NCBI GenBank assembly: GCA_002708905.1
Contig: PAPM01000007.1
Location: forward strand, 79,996 to 143,995
DNA length: 64,000 nucleotides
Source of the DNA: Pseudomonadales bacterium
GTDB taxonomy: Bacteria; Pseudomonadota; Gammaproteobacteria; Pseudomonadales; Ketobacteraceae
Reading direction: 5' to 3'
Shown here: piece after piece, positions 50,728 through 60,525 of the stretch
How positions within the stretch are numbered: position 1 is the stretch's first letter
Layout: the number at the start of each line of letters is the position of its first letter
Program-made: the position numbers and the translations under genes
Notes under the pieces: generated by a model
The model's input: the letters and a program-made list of their open reading frames with translations, nothing else
Told to the model about the DNA's origin: nothing
Database searches by the model: none

Positions 50728-51462
50728 CTAGTTGGCTTTCTTCATATCAATGACAATGGCGGTGGCAGTGAGCCAACCGGCGATCATAATGACGAAATAC
50801 AATACGTCTCGCAGGTCCAGCACGCCTTTGGCAAAGGCATTGAAATGGGTGAGGAAGCTCAACGCGGCGACGGATTCAATAAACCAGTCGGCCATCCAGT
50901 CCGGCCACCAACCTATTACGATCTCCCAGCCGCTGACCATCATCAGGAAGCAGACCACCACTGAGACAATAAAGGCAATCACCTGATTCTTGGTGCAGGC
51001 GGAAATGCAGGAACCCACAGACAACATAGCACCGGCCATCAACCAACTGCCCAGGTAACTGGCCAGGATCACACCATTATCGGGATCACCCAAGAAGTTC
51101 ACGGTAAACCAAATGGGACAGGTAAGAATCAATGCCACGCCGGTAAATACCCAGGCTGCTAGGAATTTACCCACCACCATATCCCGCAAACTGATGGGCA
51201 AGGTCATCAACAATTCCAGGGTGCCGCTTTTGCGCTCCTCCGCCCACAGGCGCATGGATAACGCCGGCACCAGGAACAGGTACAACCAGGGGTGATAATT
51301 GAAAAAAGCACGCAGGTCCGCCTGACCGTTGTCAAAGAATCCGCCAAAGAAAAATGCGAAGGAACCCGCCAACACCAGAAAGATGACAGTAAAAACATAG
51401 GCTAACGGGGTTGCCACGTAGCTGGCCAGTTCCCGTTTGAAGATCACACCGATCTGACTCAT
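50728..51462 (-). CDS. ABC-2 type permease (GldF-like)
   Basis: Six-helix membrane permease of 244 residues. Visible features are the N-terminal FKRELASYVATPLAYVF, the coupling region LSMRLWAEERKSGTLELLMTLP and several hydrophobic helices. It starts one base inside the ATPase stop (TGATG overlap) and is followed 14 bp later by the GldG-like gene, so the three form one transporter. Cargo not identified. Confidence 0.88.
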   Translation of the reverse strand: MSQIGVIFKRELASYVATPLAYVFTVIFLVLAGSFAFFFGGFFDNGQADLRAFFNYHPWLYLFLVPALSMRLWAEERKSGTLELLMTLPISLRDMVVGKFLAAWVFTGVALILTCPIWFTVNFLGDPDNGVILASYLGSWLMAGAMLSVGSCISACTKNQVIAFIVSVVVCFLMMVSGWEIVIGWWPDWMADWFIESVAALSFLTHFNAFAKGVLDLRDVLYFVIMIAGWLTATAIVIDMKKAN

Positions 51463-52379
51463 CAGGCCACCTCCCCGGTAATGGTACGGAATACTTCATC
51501 CAACCGGCCGCGTTCCACATGGAGTTCATCCACTTGCCAACCCTGTTTGCTGATCAGCTCGTTAACCGGTGCAAACAAGGATTGCCCTGCCTTGGGAAAC
51601 ACAACCAGATGCCCCTCATCCGTTTCCACACTGGCCACCTGGGGTAACTTCACCAGCTCGCTTTCAGCGTTCCCGGCCCCCTGCAACGACATGCTGATGG
51701 CGCCGTGATAGCGGGAACGGGCTTCCAGTTCCTGAGGGGTGCCGTCTGCCAGGATTTTTCCACCGGCAATAATAATGGCGCGGGTGCATACTGCTGACAC
51801 TTCTTCCAGAATATGGGTGGAAACGATGACAATTTTGTCTTTGGACAGGTTGGCAATCAGATTGCGCACTTCCTGTTTTTGATTGGGGTCCAAACCATCG
51901 GTGGGCTCATCCAGAATCAGCACTTTGGGATCATGGATAATGGCCTGGGCCAACCCGACCCGCCGCTTGAAACCCTTGGAGAGCGTCTCGATGGGTTGAT
52001 CAAAGACGGCTTCCAGGTGCAGGGCCTTTTCCACCCGCTGCACTCTGGCATTCAATTCACTGCCACGAAAGCCCCGCACCTGGGCAATAAACTTCAAAAA
52101 CTGGCGCGGTGTCATATCGCCGTAACTGGGGGCGCCTTCCGGCAGATACCCGATCAGCTCCTTGGCTTTTAAGGGCTGCTCCGTGGCATCGTGATCAAAC
52201 ACGGTGACTTTACCGGAGGTAGGCGCAAGAAACCCTGTGATCATCTTCATGGTGGTGGATTTTCCAGCACCGTTCGGCCCCAGAAATCCCAGCACCTCAC
52301 CCGGCGCCACCGAAAAGGAAAGGCCATTGACCGCGGTAAAGGGGCCAAATGATTTGGTCAAATTATCAATTCTGATCAT
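51462..52379 (-). CDS. ABC transporter ATP-binding protein (GldA-like)
   Basis: ATPase of the Gld-type exporter, 305 residues. Walker A (GPNGAGKSTTMKMITGFL), Q-loop, signature LSKGFKRRVGLAQAI, Walker B (VLILDEPTDGLDPNQ) and switch histidine (IVSTHILEEV) are intact. A C-terminal domain (about 225-305) resembles other ABC-2 exporters. First gene of the operon; divergent from plsB across a 320-bp gap. Confidence 0.92.
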   Translation of the reverse strand: MIRIDNLTKSFGPFTAVNGLSFSVAPGEVLGFLGPNGAGKSTTMKMITGFLAPTSGKVTVFDHDATEQPLKAKELIGYLPEGAPSYGDMTPRQFLKFIAQVRGFRGSELNARVQRVEKALHLEAVFDQPIETLSKGFKRRVGLAQAIIHDPKVLILDEPTDGLDPNQKQEVRNLIANLSKDKIVIVSTHILEEVSAVCTRAIIIAGGKILADGTPQELEARSRYHGAISMSLQGAGNAESELVKLPQVASVETDEGHLVVFPKAGQSLFAPVNELISKQGWQVDELHVERGRLDEVFRTITGEVA

Positions 52380-52637
52380 GTTTATTCCCTGTTCTCAATT
52401 AACAGCGTGCAACAACCCGTCGCACCGAGACACGAAAAGACTGGTTATGAGTTTTCTTTATCTGTCAGGTTTGAAATACCCGGCCGCCCCTTTGGACACA
52501 GCAGCACCGGGAAAGTTCTGCCGGGTTTGCTCCGCCGGGAAAGCCGCTAATATGGTGGCTTGCCGATGAATTTTCAACGGCTTAGTTCTGTAAATTTCAT
52601 GGATTAATGCTTTGTTACACTGACGAATGACAGATTT

Positions 52638-52666
52638 TTGCCTAAGCTGGCATTAGGCAGTAGACT
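52638..52666 (+). promoter_or_regulatory. Sigma-70 promoter of plsB
   Basis: TTGCCT (52638-52643), 17-bp spacer, TAGACT (52661-52666), 33 bp before the plsB start. It shares TAGGCAGTAGACT with the fdxA promoter. The rest of the 320-bp gap between the ABC operon and plsB (52380-52699) shows no other gene or clear signal. Confidence 0.55.
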
Positions 52667-52699
52667 GGCGCGAATTTTCAGGACTTTAAAGGTAGTTGC

Positions 52700-55201
52700 A
52701 TGACCCACTGGTTAGGACTGGATCTACTGTTCATCTGGTTTGCTCAACGCTTTCTATTCTGGATGGTGCGCACCCAGGTGCAGCCAGAGTCGCGGGAAAG
52801 CCTTTCCATCGATCCCAATCTGCCGGTGTGTTATGTGCTGAAGAACGAATCCCTGGCGGATTATCTGGTGATGGCCAGGGAATGTATCAATCTGGGCTTA
52901 CCGGATCCAAGCAAGGGCCTTACGGTCGGCCATTACCAACACAAACGGGCCTCCTATTTTCTTACCGGCAAAGGCTGGGTGTGGGAACGTAAAGAAAAGG
53001 CCCTGGCGCAACCACAGAAACTGCTCCGCATGATCGACGAGCTGGAACAAAACGCCGCACTCGATGTGCAGCTGGTGCCGGTATCCCTGTTTTATGGACG
53101 CGCTCCCGCACGGGAGAATTCCATCTTTAAAATCCTGTTTTCGGATACCTGGCGCGTACCCGGGCTCATGCGTAAATTACTGATCATTATGATTCAGGGC
53201 CGGCAAACGGTCGTGCATTTTGATGAGCCGGTGTCGCTGCGCACGGTTCTGAACGAAGGCTTACCGAAAGAGCGCGCTGTGCGGAAATTGGGACGGGTTT
53301 TCCGCACCCATTTCCGCCGCTTGCGGGAAGCGGTCATCGGACCGGATCTTTCCCATCGACGTACCATGGTAAACGCCCTGCTGCGCATGCCGTCCGTAAC
53401 GGCCGCCATTGAATCTGAAACCAAGCGCTCCGCCAAAGGCAACAAGCGCAAAGCCCAGGCGACCGCCCGCAGTTATGCCAACGAGATTGCGGCGGACTAC
53501 TCCCATTCGGTAATTCGTATCTATTACATTGTGCTCACCTGGCTGTGGAACAAGCTCTACAACGGTGTCTCGGTCAACGGCATGGACCGTTTGAAGAAAG
53601 TGGCCACCGACAATGAAGTGATTTACGTACCCTGCCATCGCAGCCACATTGACTATCTGCTTATGTCCTATCTGCTGTTCCGCCATGGCATGGTGCCCCC
53701 TCATATTGCGGCCGGGGTAAACCTGAATATGCCGGTGGTGGGCCCGATTCTGCGTCGGGGCGGCGCTTTTTTCCTGCGTCGCAGTTTCAAAGGCAATCGT
53801 TTGTATACGGCTGTCTTCAACGAATACCTGAATATGACCTTCGACCGCGGTTTCTCCGTGGAGTATTTCATTGAAGGCGGCCGCAGCCGGACGGGGCGTT
53901 TGCTGGCCCCCCGCCCCGGCATGCTGGCCATGACCGTTCGCAGCTTTTTACGTACACGGCGCCGTAATTTTGTATTCGTGCCGGTTCATATCAGTTATGA
54001 AAAGGTGCTGGAAGGCGGCACCTACCTGGGAGAGCTGTACGGCAAAGAAAAGAAGAAGGAATCCATTTTCGATATCTTCCGCACCCTGCAGAAAATTCGC
54101 GGCACCTTTGGTCAGGTCTATGTGAACTTCGGCGACCCTATCCATCTGAACGATGCTCTAACGGATGTCACCGATGAATGGCGGGACTTCCCCTATGACG
54201 ATAACAAACCACCTTCCTGGGTATCCCAGACAGTGGACAATATCGGCACGGAAATCATCACCCGCATCAACAATGCGGCCGTAGTGAACCCGGTCAACCT
54301 GATGAGCATCACCCTGCTTTCCACCCCGAAACAGGCTATGGATGAAAAGGCCCTGGCCAAACAGCTGGATTTCTATCTGGATTTCCTGCGCAAGGTGCCC
54401 TATACCGATCTGGTGGTGGTGCCGGATATCAGCGGCGCGGATGTGATTGCCTATTGCGAACGCATGGATGTGCTCACGCGACAAAAACATCCTCTGGGTG
54501 ATGTGATCCGCCTGACGAATGAGAAAGCACTGCTGATGAGTTATTACCGCAACAACATTATTCACCTGTTTGCGCTGGTATCCCTGGTGGCCTGTCTGGT
54601 GCTGAACAACCGCCGCATCAAACGGGAGACGCTGACCCGTCAGATCCGGCAGCTCTATGTGTTCTTCCAGTCGGAACTATTTATCCACTGGGAAGAACAG
54701 GAAATTCCCGACGTGGTGAAGCACAGTGTGGAACTTCTGGTGCAACACGGTTACCTGATTGCCAACGAAACCGAAGTGTGGGCACCGGACAGTCGCGCCA
54801 CAGAGTTTATGCACTTAAGTATTCTAGCCAATACCACAAAGCATTCCCTGGAACGCTTCTTTATCGCCGTGGAAATCCTGGTGAAGTCCGGTTCCGGGAA
54901 AATGCAACGGGCGCAGCTGGAAAACGCCTGTACCATGCTGGCGCAGCGCATGTCACTGCTGCATGAATTCAGCGGTCCGGAATTTTCCGATAAAACCCTG
55001 TTCCGCAATTTCATCCAGGCATTGGTGAAAAATGAGGTTTTGAACATCAACGAGGATGGTAACCTTACCTTTGGCGATGCGCTGCTGCGCTCCCACGAAG
55101 ACGCTCACTCACTGTTAGGTGAAGACACCCGGCAGAGCATTCAACAGATTGCGGAAATGGATCTGGAAAAAGAATTCGCGGAAGAGGAAAAAGCCAAGTA
55201 A
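52700..55201 (+). CDS. plsB: Glycerol-3-phosphate 1-O-acyltransferase PlsB
   Basis: Inner-membrane-bound enzyme that acylates position 1 of glycerol 3-phosphate, the first step of phospholipid synthesis. The 833-residue protein is full length. The acyltransferase core holds the catalytic HxxxxD in CHRSHIDYLLMSYLL (about residues 313-327) and the substrate-binding GAFFLRRSF, FIEGGRSRTGRLLAPR and FVPVHISYE blocks. C-terminal helical part ends in acidic EKEFAEEEKAK. AAAGG precedes the ATG. Confidence 0.97.
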   Translation: MTHWLGLDLLFIWFAQRFLFWMVRTQVQPESRESLSIDPNLPVCYVLKNESLADYLVMARECINLGLPDPSKGLTVGHYQHKRASYFLTGKGWVWERKEKALAQPQKLLRMIDELEQNAALDVQLVPVSLFYGRAPARENSIFKILFSDTWRVPGLMRKLLIIMIQGRQTVVHFDEPVSLRTVLNEGLPKERAVRKLGRVFRTHFRRLREAVIGPDLSHRRTMVNALLRMPSVTAAIESETKRSAKGNKRKAQATARSYANEIAADYSHSVIRIYYIVLTWLWNKLYNGVSVNGMDRLKKVATDNEVIYVPCHRSHIDYLLMSYLLFRHGMVPPHIAAGVNLNMPVVGPILRRGGAFFLRRSFKGNRLYTAVFNEYLNMTFDRGFSVEYFIEGGRSRTGRLLAPRPGMLAMTVRSFLRTRRRNFVFVPVHISYEKVLEGGTYLGELYGKEKKKESIFDIFRTLQKIRGTFGQVYVNFGDPIHLNDALTDVTDEWRDFPYDDNKPPSWVSQTVDNIGTEIITRINNAAVVNPVNLMSITLLSTPKQAMDEKALAKQLDFYLDFLRKVPYTDLVVVPDISGADVIAYCERMDVLTRQKHPLGDVIRLTNEKALLMSYYRNNIIHLFALVSLVACLVLNNRRIKRETLTRQIRQLYVFFQSELFIHWEEQEIPDVVKHSVELLVQHGYLIANETEVWAPDSRATEFMHLSILANTTKHSLERFFIAVEILVKSGSGKMQRAQLENACTMLAQRMSLLHEFSGPEFSDKTLFRNFIQALVKNEVLNINEDGNLTFGDALLRSHEDAHSLLGEDTRQSIQQIAEMDLEKEFAEEEKAK

Positions 55202-55205
55202 AGGG

Positions 55206-55973
55206 CTATACCGGATACACATCAAACCGGCTGCTCTTACCCAGCAGTTGGTAACCCGGTTTACGCCCTGCCACCGGCTCTGCTTTGCGGGGCCGTTTCA
55301 CTACAACTCTCTTGCCTGCTGCGTCCAGAGCAACCTGCAGCAATTCTTCCCCATCCAGGTCATCCCCCACCACATCCCGAAACAGGCGCATTTCCTTTTT
55401 CACCAGGGCTTGTTTGGTACGCTCCGGGAACATGGGATCCAGATACACCACATCCGGGCGCTCCACTTCCGGCAGGTCGCGCAAGACAGTATGTGCAACT
55501 CCCCACTGCAGGGCTATTCGATCAGCCACTGCGCCACCTTCCGGTGACAGCCTGGCTCGGTCCATACCGTCCCAGAGCAGACAGGCAATCGCGGGATGAC
55601 GCTCAATAGATCTCACCGCAAACCCTGCTGCCGCCAAAATAAAACTGTCCCGCCCTAGCCCTGCAGTCGCATCAACGACCGTCAACGGCTCCTTACTACG
55701 CCCGGCTACTGCTTTGACCACCATTTCATGCTGCGCCCGCAGAAAGCGAAAACCGGTCTTGCCATGAATAAAGTCCACCATCACCGGATTGCCCAGCGCC
55801 TTGTCCAAGGGGCGTAACTGCACCACACCATCCCGTATTTCCAATACCGCCTTCAATTCCGACTGATCTGTAACATGGCTGGACCAATGACCATCAAGAC
55901 AGGCTAAAGGCAGATTCAGTTGGCGCACGCGGGTGCGAAAATCAGGCTGGTCGACAGCAATCCAGGAAGTCAC
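55206..55973 (-). CDS. rsmJ: 16S rRNA (guanine-1516-N2)-methyltransferase RsmJ
   Basis: Methylates G1516 of 16S rRNA with SAM. The 255-residue protein has HGKTGFRFLRAQHEMVVKAV, the SAM-binding VVDATAGLGRDSFILAAAG and the catalytic-region VYLDPMFPER, all typical of RsmJ (YhiQ). It starts at a GTG (55973) with GGAGAG 6 bp upstream. It converges with plsB, with only 4 bp between the stop codons. Confidence 0.93.
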   Translation of the reverse strand: MTSWIAVDQPDFRTRVRQLNLPLACLDGHWSSHVTDQSELKAVLEIRDGVVQLRPLDKALGNPVMVDFIHGKTGFRFLRAQHEMVVKAVAGRSKEPLTVVDATAGLGRDSFILAAAGFAVRSIERHPAIACLLWDGMDRARLSPEGGAVADRIALQWGVAHTVLRDLPEVERPDVVYLDPMFPERTKQALVKKEMRLFRDVVGDDLDGEELLQVALDAAGKRVVVKRPRKAEPVAGRKPGYQLLGKSSRFDVYPV

Positions 55974-56009
55974 GGTGGGCTCTCCAGGGGTTTTGGGGGG
56001 CGGGCAGTA

Positions 56010-56387
56010 TTACACAAACAGGTCAATACTGCCCAGAAACTCCCCACTGCCCTGGGCTTCGCGACTGATTTGCTGGGTGGTGGTATAGGCTTGCAGCGCA
56101 CGTTGTTTGGAAGACGGCAATTCATCCTGCTCAACGGGACGATAATACTGGTAGTTGGATTGGGTGGCTTCAGAGCGGTTGGTGGGCACAATCTGCTGTG
56201 CAGCAGACGCCTGTCGCGCCGCCTCGCTGATCTGGACTTCTTCCTGCTGGGCCGATGGTGCACGTTGCTCCTGCTGACGGGCACGCTCCAATGCCTGCTC
56301 CTGAAACGACTGCTGCTGGAGCCGGGTGTCCTCCCGCCCTTGCAGTCCATTGGACACATAGGATTGTATGTCGCCACTTATGCGCAT
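56010..56387 (-). CDS. Uncharacterised Gln-rich small protein
   Basis: 125 residues, family not recognised beyond similar small proteins near rsmJ in pseudomonads. The sequence is hydrophilic and rich in Gln, Ala and Arg (LQQQSFQEQALERARQQEQR, a probable coiled coil), with SEAARQASAAQQ in the middle. The C-terminus (RALQAYTTTQQISREAQGSG, then LGSIDLFV) looks conserved. No signal peptide or membrane helix. It ends 36 bp before the rsmJ start. Confidence 0.75.
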   Translation of the reverse strand: MRISGDIQSYVSNGLQGREDTRLQQQSFQEQALERARQQEQRAPSAQQEEVQISEAARQASAAQQIVPTNRSEATQSNYQYYRPVEQDELPSSKQRALQAYTTTQQISREAQGSGEFLGSIDLFV

Positions 56388-56454
56388 GAATTAATACAGC
56401 CACCGAATGCAGATCAGGATAATTATAGCCTGCTATGGACACAGCAATGACTAA

Positions 56455-57261
56455 TTAATTTAGCCCCACAAACACCAGCAGGCCTGCCCCCAACAGCAAC
56501 CGATAGATCACAAAAGGTGTCATACCGATGCGTTCCAACAGGGTCAAAAACAAATGAATACAGAGGAAGGCGCTAAAGGCCGAGGCCAGGATACCTAGGA
56601 TCATCAGGTTCCAGGGCACTTCCATGCCACTGGAGGCAAGTTTAACGGTTTCCAGTGTGCCCGCTGCCACGATTATGGGAATGGAAAGCAGCATCGAGAA
56701 ACGGGCTGCAGCCACTCGGTTAAAGCCCAGAAACAGCGCTGCCGTCATGGTGATACCACTACGGGAGGTCCCTGGGATCAAAGCAATGGCCTGGGCAAAA
56801 CCGATCACCAGAGCCAACGTCAACGTCATTCGCGCCAGATCAAATCCGGTATTGGCCTTGCGATCGGATGCCCAGAGTAGCAGGCCAAAAATGATCGTAG
56901 TCAAGGCGATAACGAAACTGGAACGCAGGTTCTCTTCAATGAAACCGCTGAACAGACCACCGAACACCACCGCCGGGATCGTTCCAATCACCACCGCAAA
57001 CGCCAGGCTCAAATCCTGGTTCATTTGCCGGGTTTGCATCCCGGTGACCATGCCGCCCAGCATGCGGCGGATATCATGATTGAAGTAGGTCACCACCGCC
57101 ATCAGGGTACCAACGTGCACGGCCACATCAAATGCTTGTCCCTGGTCAGGCCAACCCAGTAATTGGGACGGTAAAATCAGATGAGCCGAACTGGAAACAG
57201 GCAGGAATTCCGTAAGGCCCTGGATCACGGCCAAAATCAGTGCCTGAATAATAATATCCAT
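56455..57261 (-). CDS. uppP: Undecaprenyl-diphosphatase UppP (BacA)
   Basis: Membrane phosphatase that recycles undecaprenyl pyrophosphate during peptidoglycan synthesis. The 268-residue polytopic protein has both family motifs: QGLTEFLPVSSSAHLIL near the N-terminus (catalytic Glu/Ser) and PGTSRSGITMTAALFLG. About eight membrane helices. In the same window, the DUF368 protein is predicted to act on the product. Confidence 0.97.
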   Translation of the reverse strand: MDIIIQALILAVIQGLTEFLPVSSSAHLILPSQLLGWPDQGQAFDVAVHVGTLMAVVTYFNHDIRRMLGGMVTGMQTRQMNQDLSLAFAVVIGTIPAVVFGGLFSGFIEENLRSSFVIALTTIIFGLLLWASDRKANTGFDLARMTLTLALVIGFAQAIALIPGTSRSGITMTAALFLGFNRVAAARFSMLLSIPIIVAAGTLETVKLASSGMEVPWNLMILGILASAFSAFLCIHLFLTLLERIGMTPFVIYRLLLGAGLLVFVGLN

Positions 57262-57285
57262 CTACCAATCCTTATTAATTGACTA

Positions 57286-57753
57286 CTACAACGATTGCAC
57301 CGGGGCGGTAACACGATATCCCGTTACAAATTCCGGCGGCATTCTCTTCGGTTTACCCGAATCCACCGCTACACAGACCCACTTGGTACACCCACGCAAC
57401 ACGGTTGCACCATCCTTGGGACGAATGAGTTGATAACGACGGGTAATGGAAATTTTTTGATCGTTCTCGGTGATCCAGGTTCCCATAATCAGGGAATCCC
57501 CTTTGAAGGTAGCCGCCAGATAATCCACTTCATGGCGTCGCGCCACCATGGCACGATTGAGTTCTGTGTATTTATCCCAGTCCAGACCCAGCGCCTGTGA
57601 GTGCCCCCAGGCGACGGATTCCAACCAACTTACATAGACCACGTTATTGGTGTGTCCCATGATATCAATGTGCTGATCTTCAACCTCAATGATTCGATGG
57701 AAAGAAGGCGCTCCGTAATCCCAATCCAGCGCGTTGACCTCTTCCTGTTTCAT
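57286..57753 (-). CDS. Hotdog-fold acyl-CoA thioesterase (4HBT/YbgC-like)
   Basis: Predicted to hydrolyse acyl-CoA thioesters. The 155-residue protein has the hotdog start (FHRIIEVEDQHIDIMGHTNNVVYVSWLE), with the catalytic-type Asp and the MGHTNN motif, then VARRHEVDYLAATFKGDSL. Chain-length preference cannot be read from the sequence. It lies between tsaB and uppP, each about 25 bp away, so these form a likely operon. Confidence 0.88.
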   Translation of the reverse strand: MKQEEVNALDWDYGAPSFHRIIEVEDQHIDIMGHTNNVVYVSWLESVAWGHSQALGLDWDKYTELNRAMVARRHEVDYLAATFKGDSLIMGTWITENDQKISITRRYQLIRPKDGATVLRGCTKWVCVAVDSGKPKRMPPEFVTGYRVTAPVQSL

Positions 57754-57778
57754 GAATCGCCCCTAAAGCTGTTTCAAA

Positions 57779-58471
57779 TTACTTGGCCTTTGCGGCCACA
57801 TTATTTCGCAGATAGACCGGCGCTACCTGCTCAGCAGAAACAAGATTACCTGCACTGAAACCCGTTTGACCCAACGCCAACAAATCAAGCCCATGAGGCA
57901 GCAATGAAGGTTCGCATTGTTGCAACGGACCGGTGACAATCTCAAGTAGTTTTTGGTAACACCAACCACTGCCGACGCCATACCATCCCGGTTGAGCCTT
58001 AACCCCTGTGGCGGCGGCCACCTCAGCGGGCTTGCAGACGGCTTCTTCGCCTACCAGTTGTGCCCGCCCATATTCCGTTACCCGGTATGAACCCCAGTAC
58101 ACCTCCCCCATGCGGGCATCGAAGGCAGCATGAAGCTGCTCGAACCCAAACTCACGCCAGGCCCGATGAGCCAACACGGCCAGGGAAGATACCGGAATTA
58201 CCGGCAGATTCGCACCAAAGGCCAATCCCTGCACCATGCCCGCAGCGATTCGCAGCCCGGTAAAGGCTCCCGGCCCACGACCGAAGGCTATGCCATCCAG
58301 TGCTGACAACGTCAGTTCGGTTTCCGCCAGCAATGCCTCCACCATCGGCAACACCATTTCAGCATGCTTGCGAGGTTCATCAGTGTAACGATAAAGATTG
58401 TCAGTGCCGTTACTAAGGGCAACAGAACAGGCTTCAGAGGACGTGTCGATGGCAAGGATTTTAGGGGTCAT
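57779..58471 (-). CDS. tsaB: tRNA t6A-modification protein TsaB
   Basis: Partner of TsaD in making N6-threonylcarbamoyladenosine at position 37 of ANN-decoding tRNAs. The 230-residue protein has an ASKHA-type start (ILAIDTSSEACSVAL), FGRGPGAFTGLRIAAGMVQG and VIPVSSLAVLAHRAW. It is shorter than TsaD and lacks its metal-binding histidines, as expected. Confidence 0.95.
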   Translation of the reverse strand: MTPKILAIDTSSEACSVALSNGTDNLYRYTDEPRKHAEMVLPMVEALLAETELTLSALDGIAFGRGPGAFTGLRIAAGMVQGLAFGANLPVIPVSSLAVLAHRAWREFGFEQLHAAFDARMGEVYWGSYRVTEYGRAQLVGEEAVCKPAEVAAATGVKAQPGWYGVGSGWCYQKLLEIVTGPLQQCEPSLLPHGLDLLALGQTGFSAGNLVSAEQVAPVYLRNNVAAKAK

Positions 58472-58543
58472 ACTGCTGGGACTCGGAACGCAAAGTCGTC
58501 ATTATCTCAGGTTTTTCCTGGTCTGAAAAATCCGATGCGGACA

Positions 58544-60460
58544 CTATTCCATCCACAACCGGTGTTGTAACAAAAAAGGTTTGGTTTCCTCCAGGGAATA
58601 CGCCATTGGCATGGGTGGCAAGGCCTGCAGAAAACGAGGTCCGTAGTTTTTCTTTAGGATTCGGTTATCGCCCAAAACCACCAGGCCAAGATCATCCCGG
58701 GCTCGCAGCAGACGCCCCACCCCCTGACGCAGCCGTGTTACCGCGTGAGGAACCATGTAGTCATTAAAAACAGAAACCTGCTCCTGGGATGCCTTGTATT
58801 TCCAGGCCAGGCTGATCACGTCATCCGGTGCCGCGAATGGCAGCTTGTCGATGGCCACACATCGCAATGCCGCACCTTTTACATCAATGCCTTCCCAAAA
58901 ACTCCCGGTGGCCAGTAACAGGCTATCGGTCTCCTGACGAAAGCGCTGCAATAAACGGTGCCGGTTCACTCCGGGCTCATAGATCAGGATGGTTCGTTCA
59001 GTGCGGTCCCGTATCAGAGCGGCTGTCTTTTGCAGCGCATCATGACTGGAGAACAGCATCAACATTCCGCCCACCAGATGCTCCAACACCGCCAAACACT
59101 CTTCCACCCAACAGTCATAGAATGCTTCATCTGACGGCAGGGGCAATTCTTCCGGCACCAACAACATGGCCTGCTGCTGATAATTCATTGCAGACTGGTG
59201 CTGATAGGTCTCCATGTCCGGCAGGGCCAGACTGCGCCTGAAATAATCAAACCCACCATCCACGACTAAGGTGGCCGACATAAACACCCAGGTAACCGAT
59301 GCTGAATTGATACTGGTAAAAGGATTGTGCAACCGGGCTGCCACTACACTGAGCACCCCACCATCCAGGTCACAATACAATACTGATCTGTCCTTTCCAG
59401 CCCGCTCTAACATATCGATCCAGAGCTGTAGCTGTTTGATCTCCGCCCCCACATCCACTGCTGCAGTATGGATGGCCCAAAGTAATGACTGGGCCTGTTC
59501 AAACAACGTTAGCAGTGGCTTGAAACTGACACCACTTACGGATTTAACACCCTGCTCCATTCCCGCATGCTGTAGCTGAGTCCGTACCTGTTGCCAAATG
59601 CCTTCGATACGTGACAGTACACCAGGCAGCTCAGTAAACAGCGTGGTATGTCCCTTAACATTGCGCCGTACTCGCTTAAGCCATCGGCGCAGCGCATAGT
59701 CTTCAATGGTTTCAGTGTTGCGCCGAATCAGCAGATCAGGGAGCTGGTGCGCTTCATCCACAATAACAGTGTCTGCAGCCGGCAGCAGCGCTCCCATGCC
59801 CTTTTCAAACAGCCGCTGATCGCTCAACAGCAATGTGTGATTAATCAATAACAGATCCGCTGTCGCGGCCTGTTGCCTGGCTTTTTGGAAAAAACACTGT
59901 TCAAAGTAGGGGCAACGCCGTCCCTGGCACTGATCGGCGCCAATGGTTATCGCAGGTGAGAGCAGGGTTATCTGATCCGGATCAAGGGGAAGGGTTTGAA
60001 CTTCCCCATTGCGGGTCTGGATCAACCAATTATTCAGCGTCTGCCACAGCTCATGAATCTGAACCTGAGCCGCCGTGGAGAGCTGTCCTTCGCGGGCCTG
60101 ATGGAAGCGATAATGGCAAAAGTAGTTATCACAGCCTTTCAGTACCACCAGATTACGTACCTCGGGCAGCAGTGCCCGCAATTTTTGATATTCACCCAGC
60201 AATAAATGATCCTGTAACGTAAGATTGCCCACCGATAAAATCACATTACGGGAAGAGATCAGTGCCGGTAACAGGTACGCCAACGTTTTCCCGGTGCCGG
60301 TCGGAGCCTCCATCGCCATTGAGGCAGCCCCGGTAATGGCTCGCGTTACCTCCTGCGCCAGCCGGATCTGTTCAGGACGAACCACATAGCCCGGCCAACC
60401 CAGCGCCAAGGGACCGTCCTCAGATAAAAATTCTTCAACCGTTACGTTCAAGGCAGGCAT
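58544..60460 (-). CDS. DinG/YoaA-type ATP-dependent DNA helicase
   Basis: Superfamily 2, XPD-like 5'-3' helicase, 638 residues from the ATG at 60460 (a GTG one codon earlier is possible). Walker A MEAPTGTGKTLAYLLPAL (about 51-68) and DEAH box IVDEAHQLPD are present. Cysteines of a likely [4Fe-4S] domain follow (LKGCDNYFC, DQCQGRRCPYFEQC), with C-terminal ATGSFWEGIDVKGAAL and RLRQGVGRLLRARDD. Length and placement before tsaB fit YoaA more than DinG. No LexA box is visible in its 62-bp upstream gap. Confidence 0.92.
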   Translation of the reverse strand: MPALNVTVEEFLSEDGPLALGWPGYVVRPEQIRLAQEVTRAITGAASMAMEAPTGTGKTLAYLLPALISSRNVILSVGNLTLQDHLLLGEYQKLRALLPEVRNLVVLKGCDNYFCHYRFHQAREGQLSTAAQVQIHELWQTLNNWLIQTRNGEVQTLPLDPDQITLLSPAITIGADQCQGRRCPYFEQCFFQKARQQAATADLLLINHTLLLSDQRLFEKGMGALLPAADTVIVDEAHQLPDLLIRRNTETIEDYALRRWLKRVRRNVKGHTTLFTELPGVLSRIEGIWQQVRTQLQHAGMEQGVKSVSGVSFKPLLTLFEQAQSLLWAIHTAAVDVGAEIKQLQLWIDMLERAGKDRSVLYCDLDGGVLSVVAARLHNPFTSINSASVTWVFMSATLVVDGGFDYFRRSLALPDMETYQHQSAMNYQQQAMLLVPEELPLPSDEAFYDCWVEECLAVLEHLVGGMLMLFSSHDALQKTAALIRDRTERTILIYEPGVNRHRLLQRFRQETDSLLLATGSFWEGIDVKGAALRCVAIDKLPFAAPDDVISLAWKYKASQEQVSVFNDYMVPHAVTRLRQGVGRLLRARDDLGLVVLGDNRILKKNYGPRFLQALPPMPMAYSLEETKPFLLQHRLWME

Positions 60461-60525
60461 CACAACTCAGGTATACTTGGCTATCGCCATTTATTCGGCG
60501 CAATGTAACACAACGGAGAACCAGA

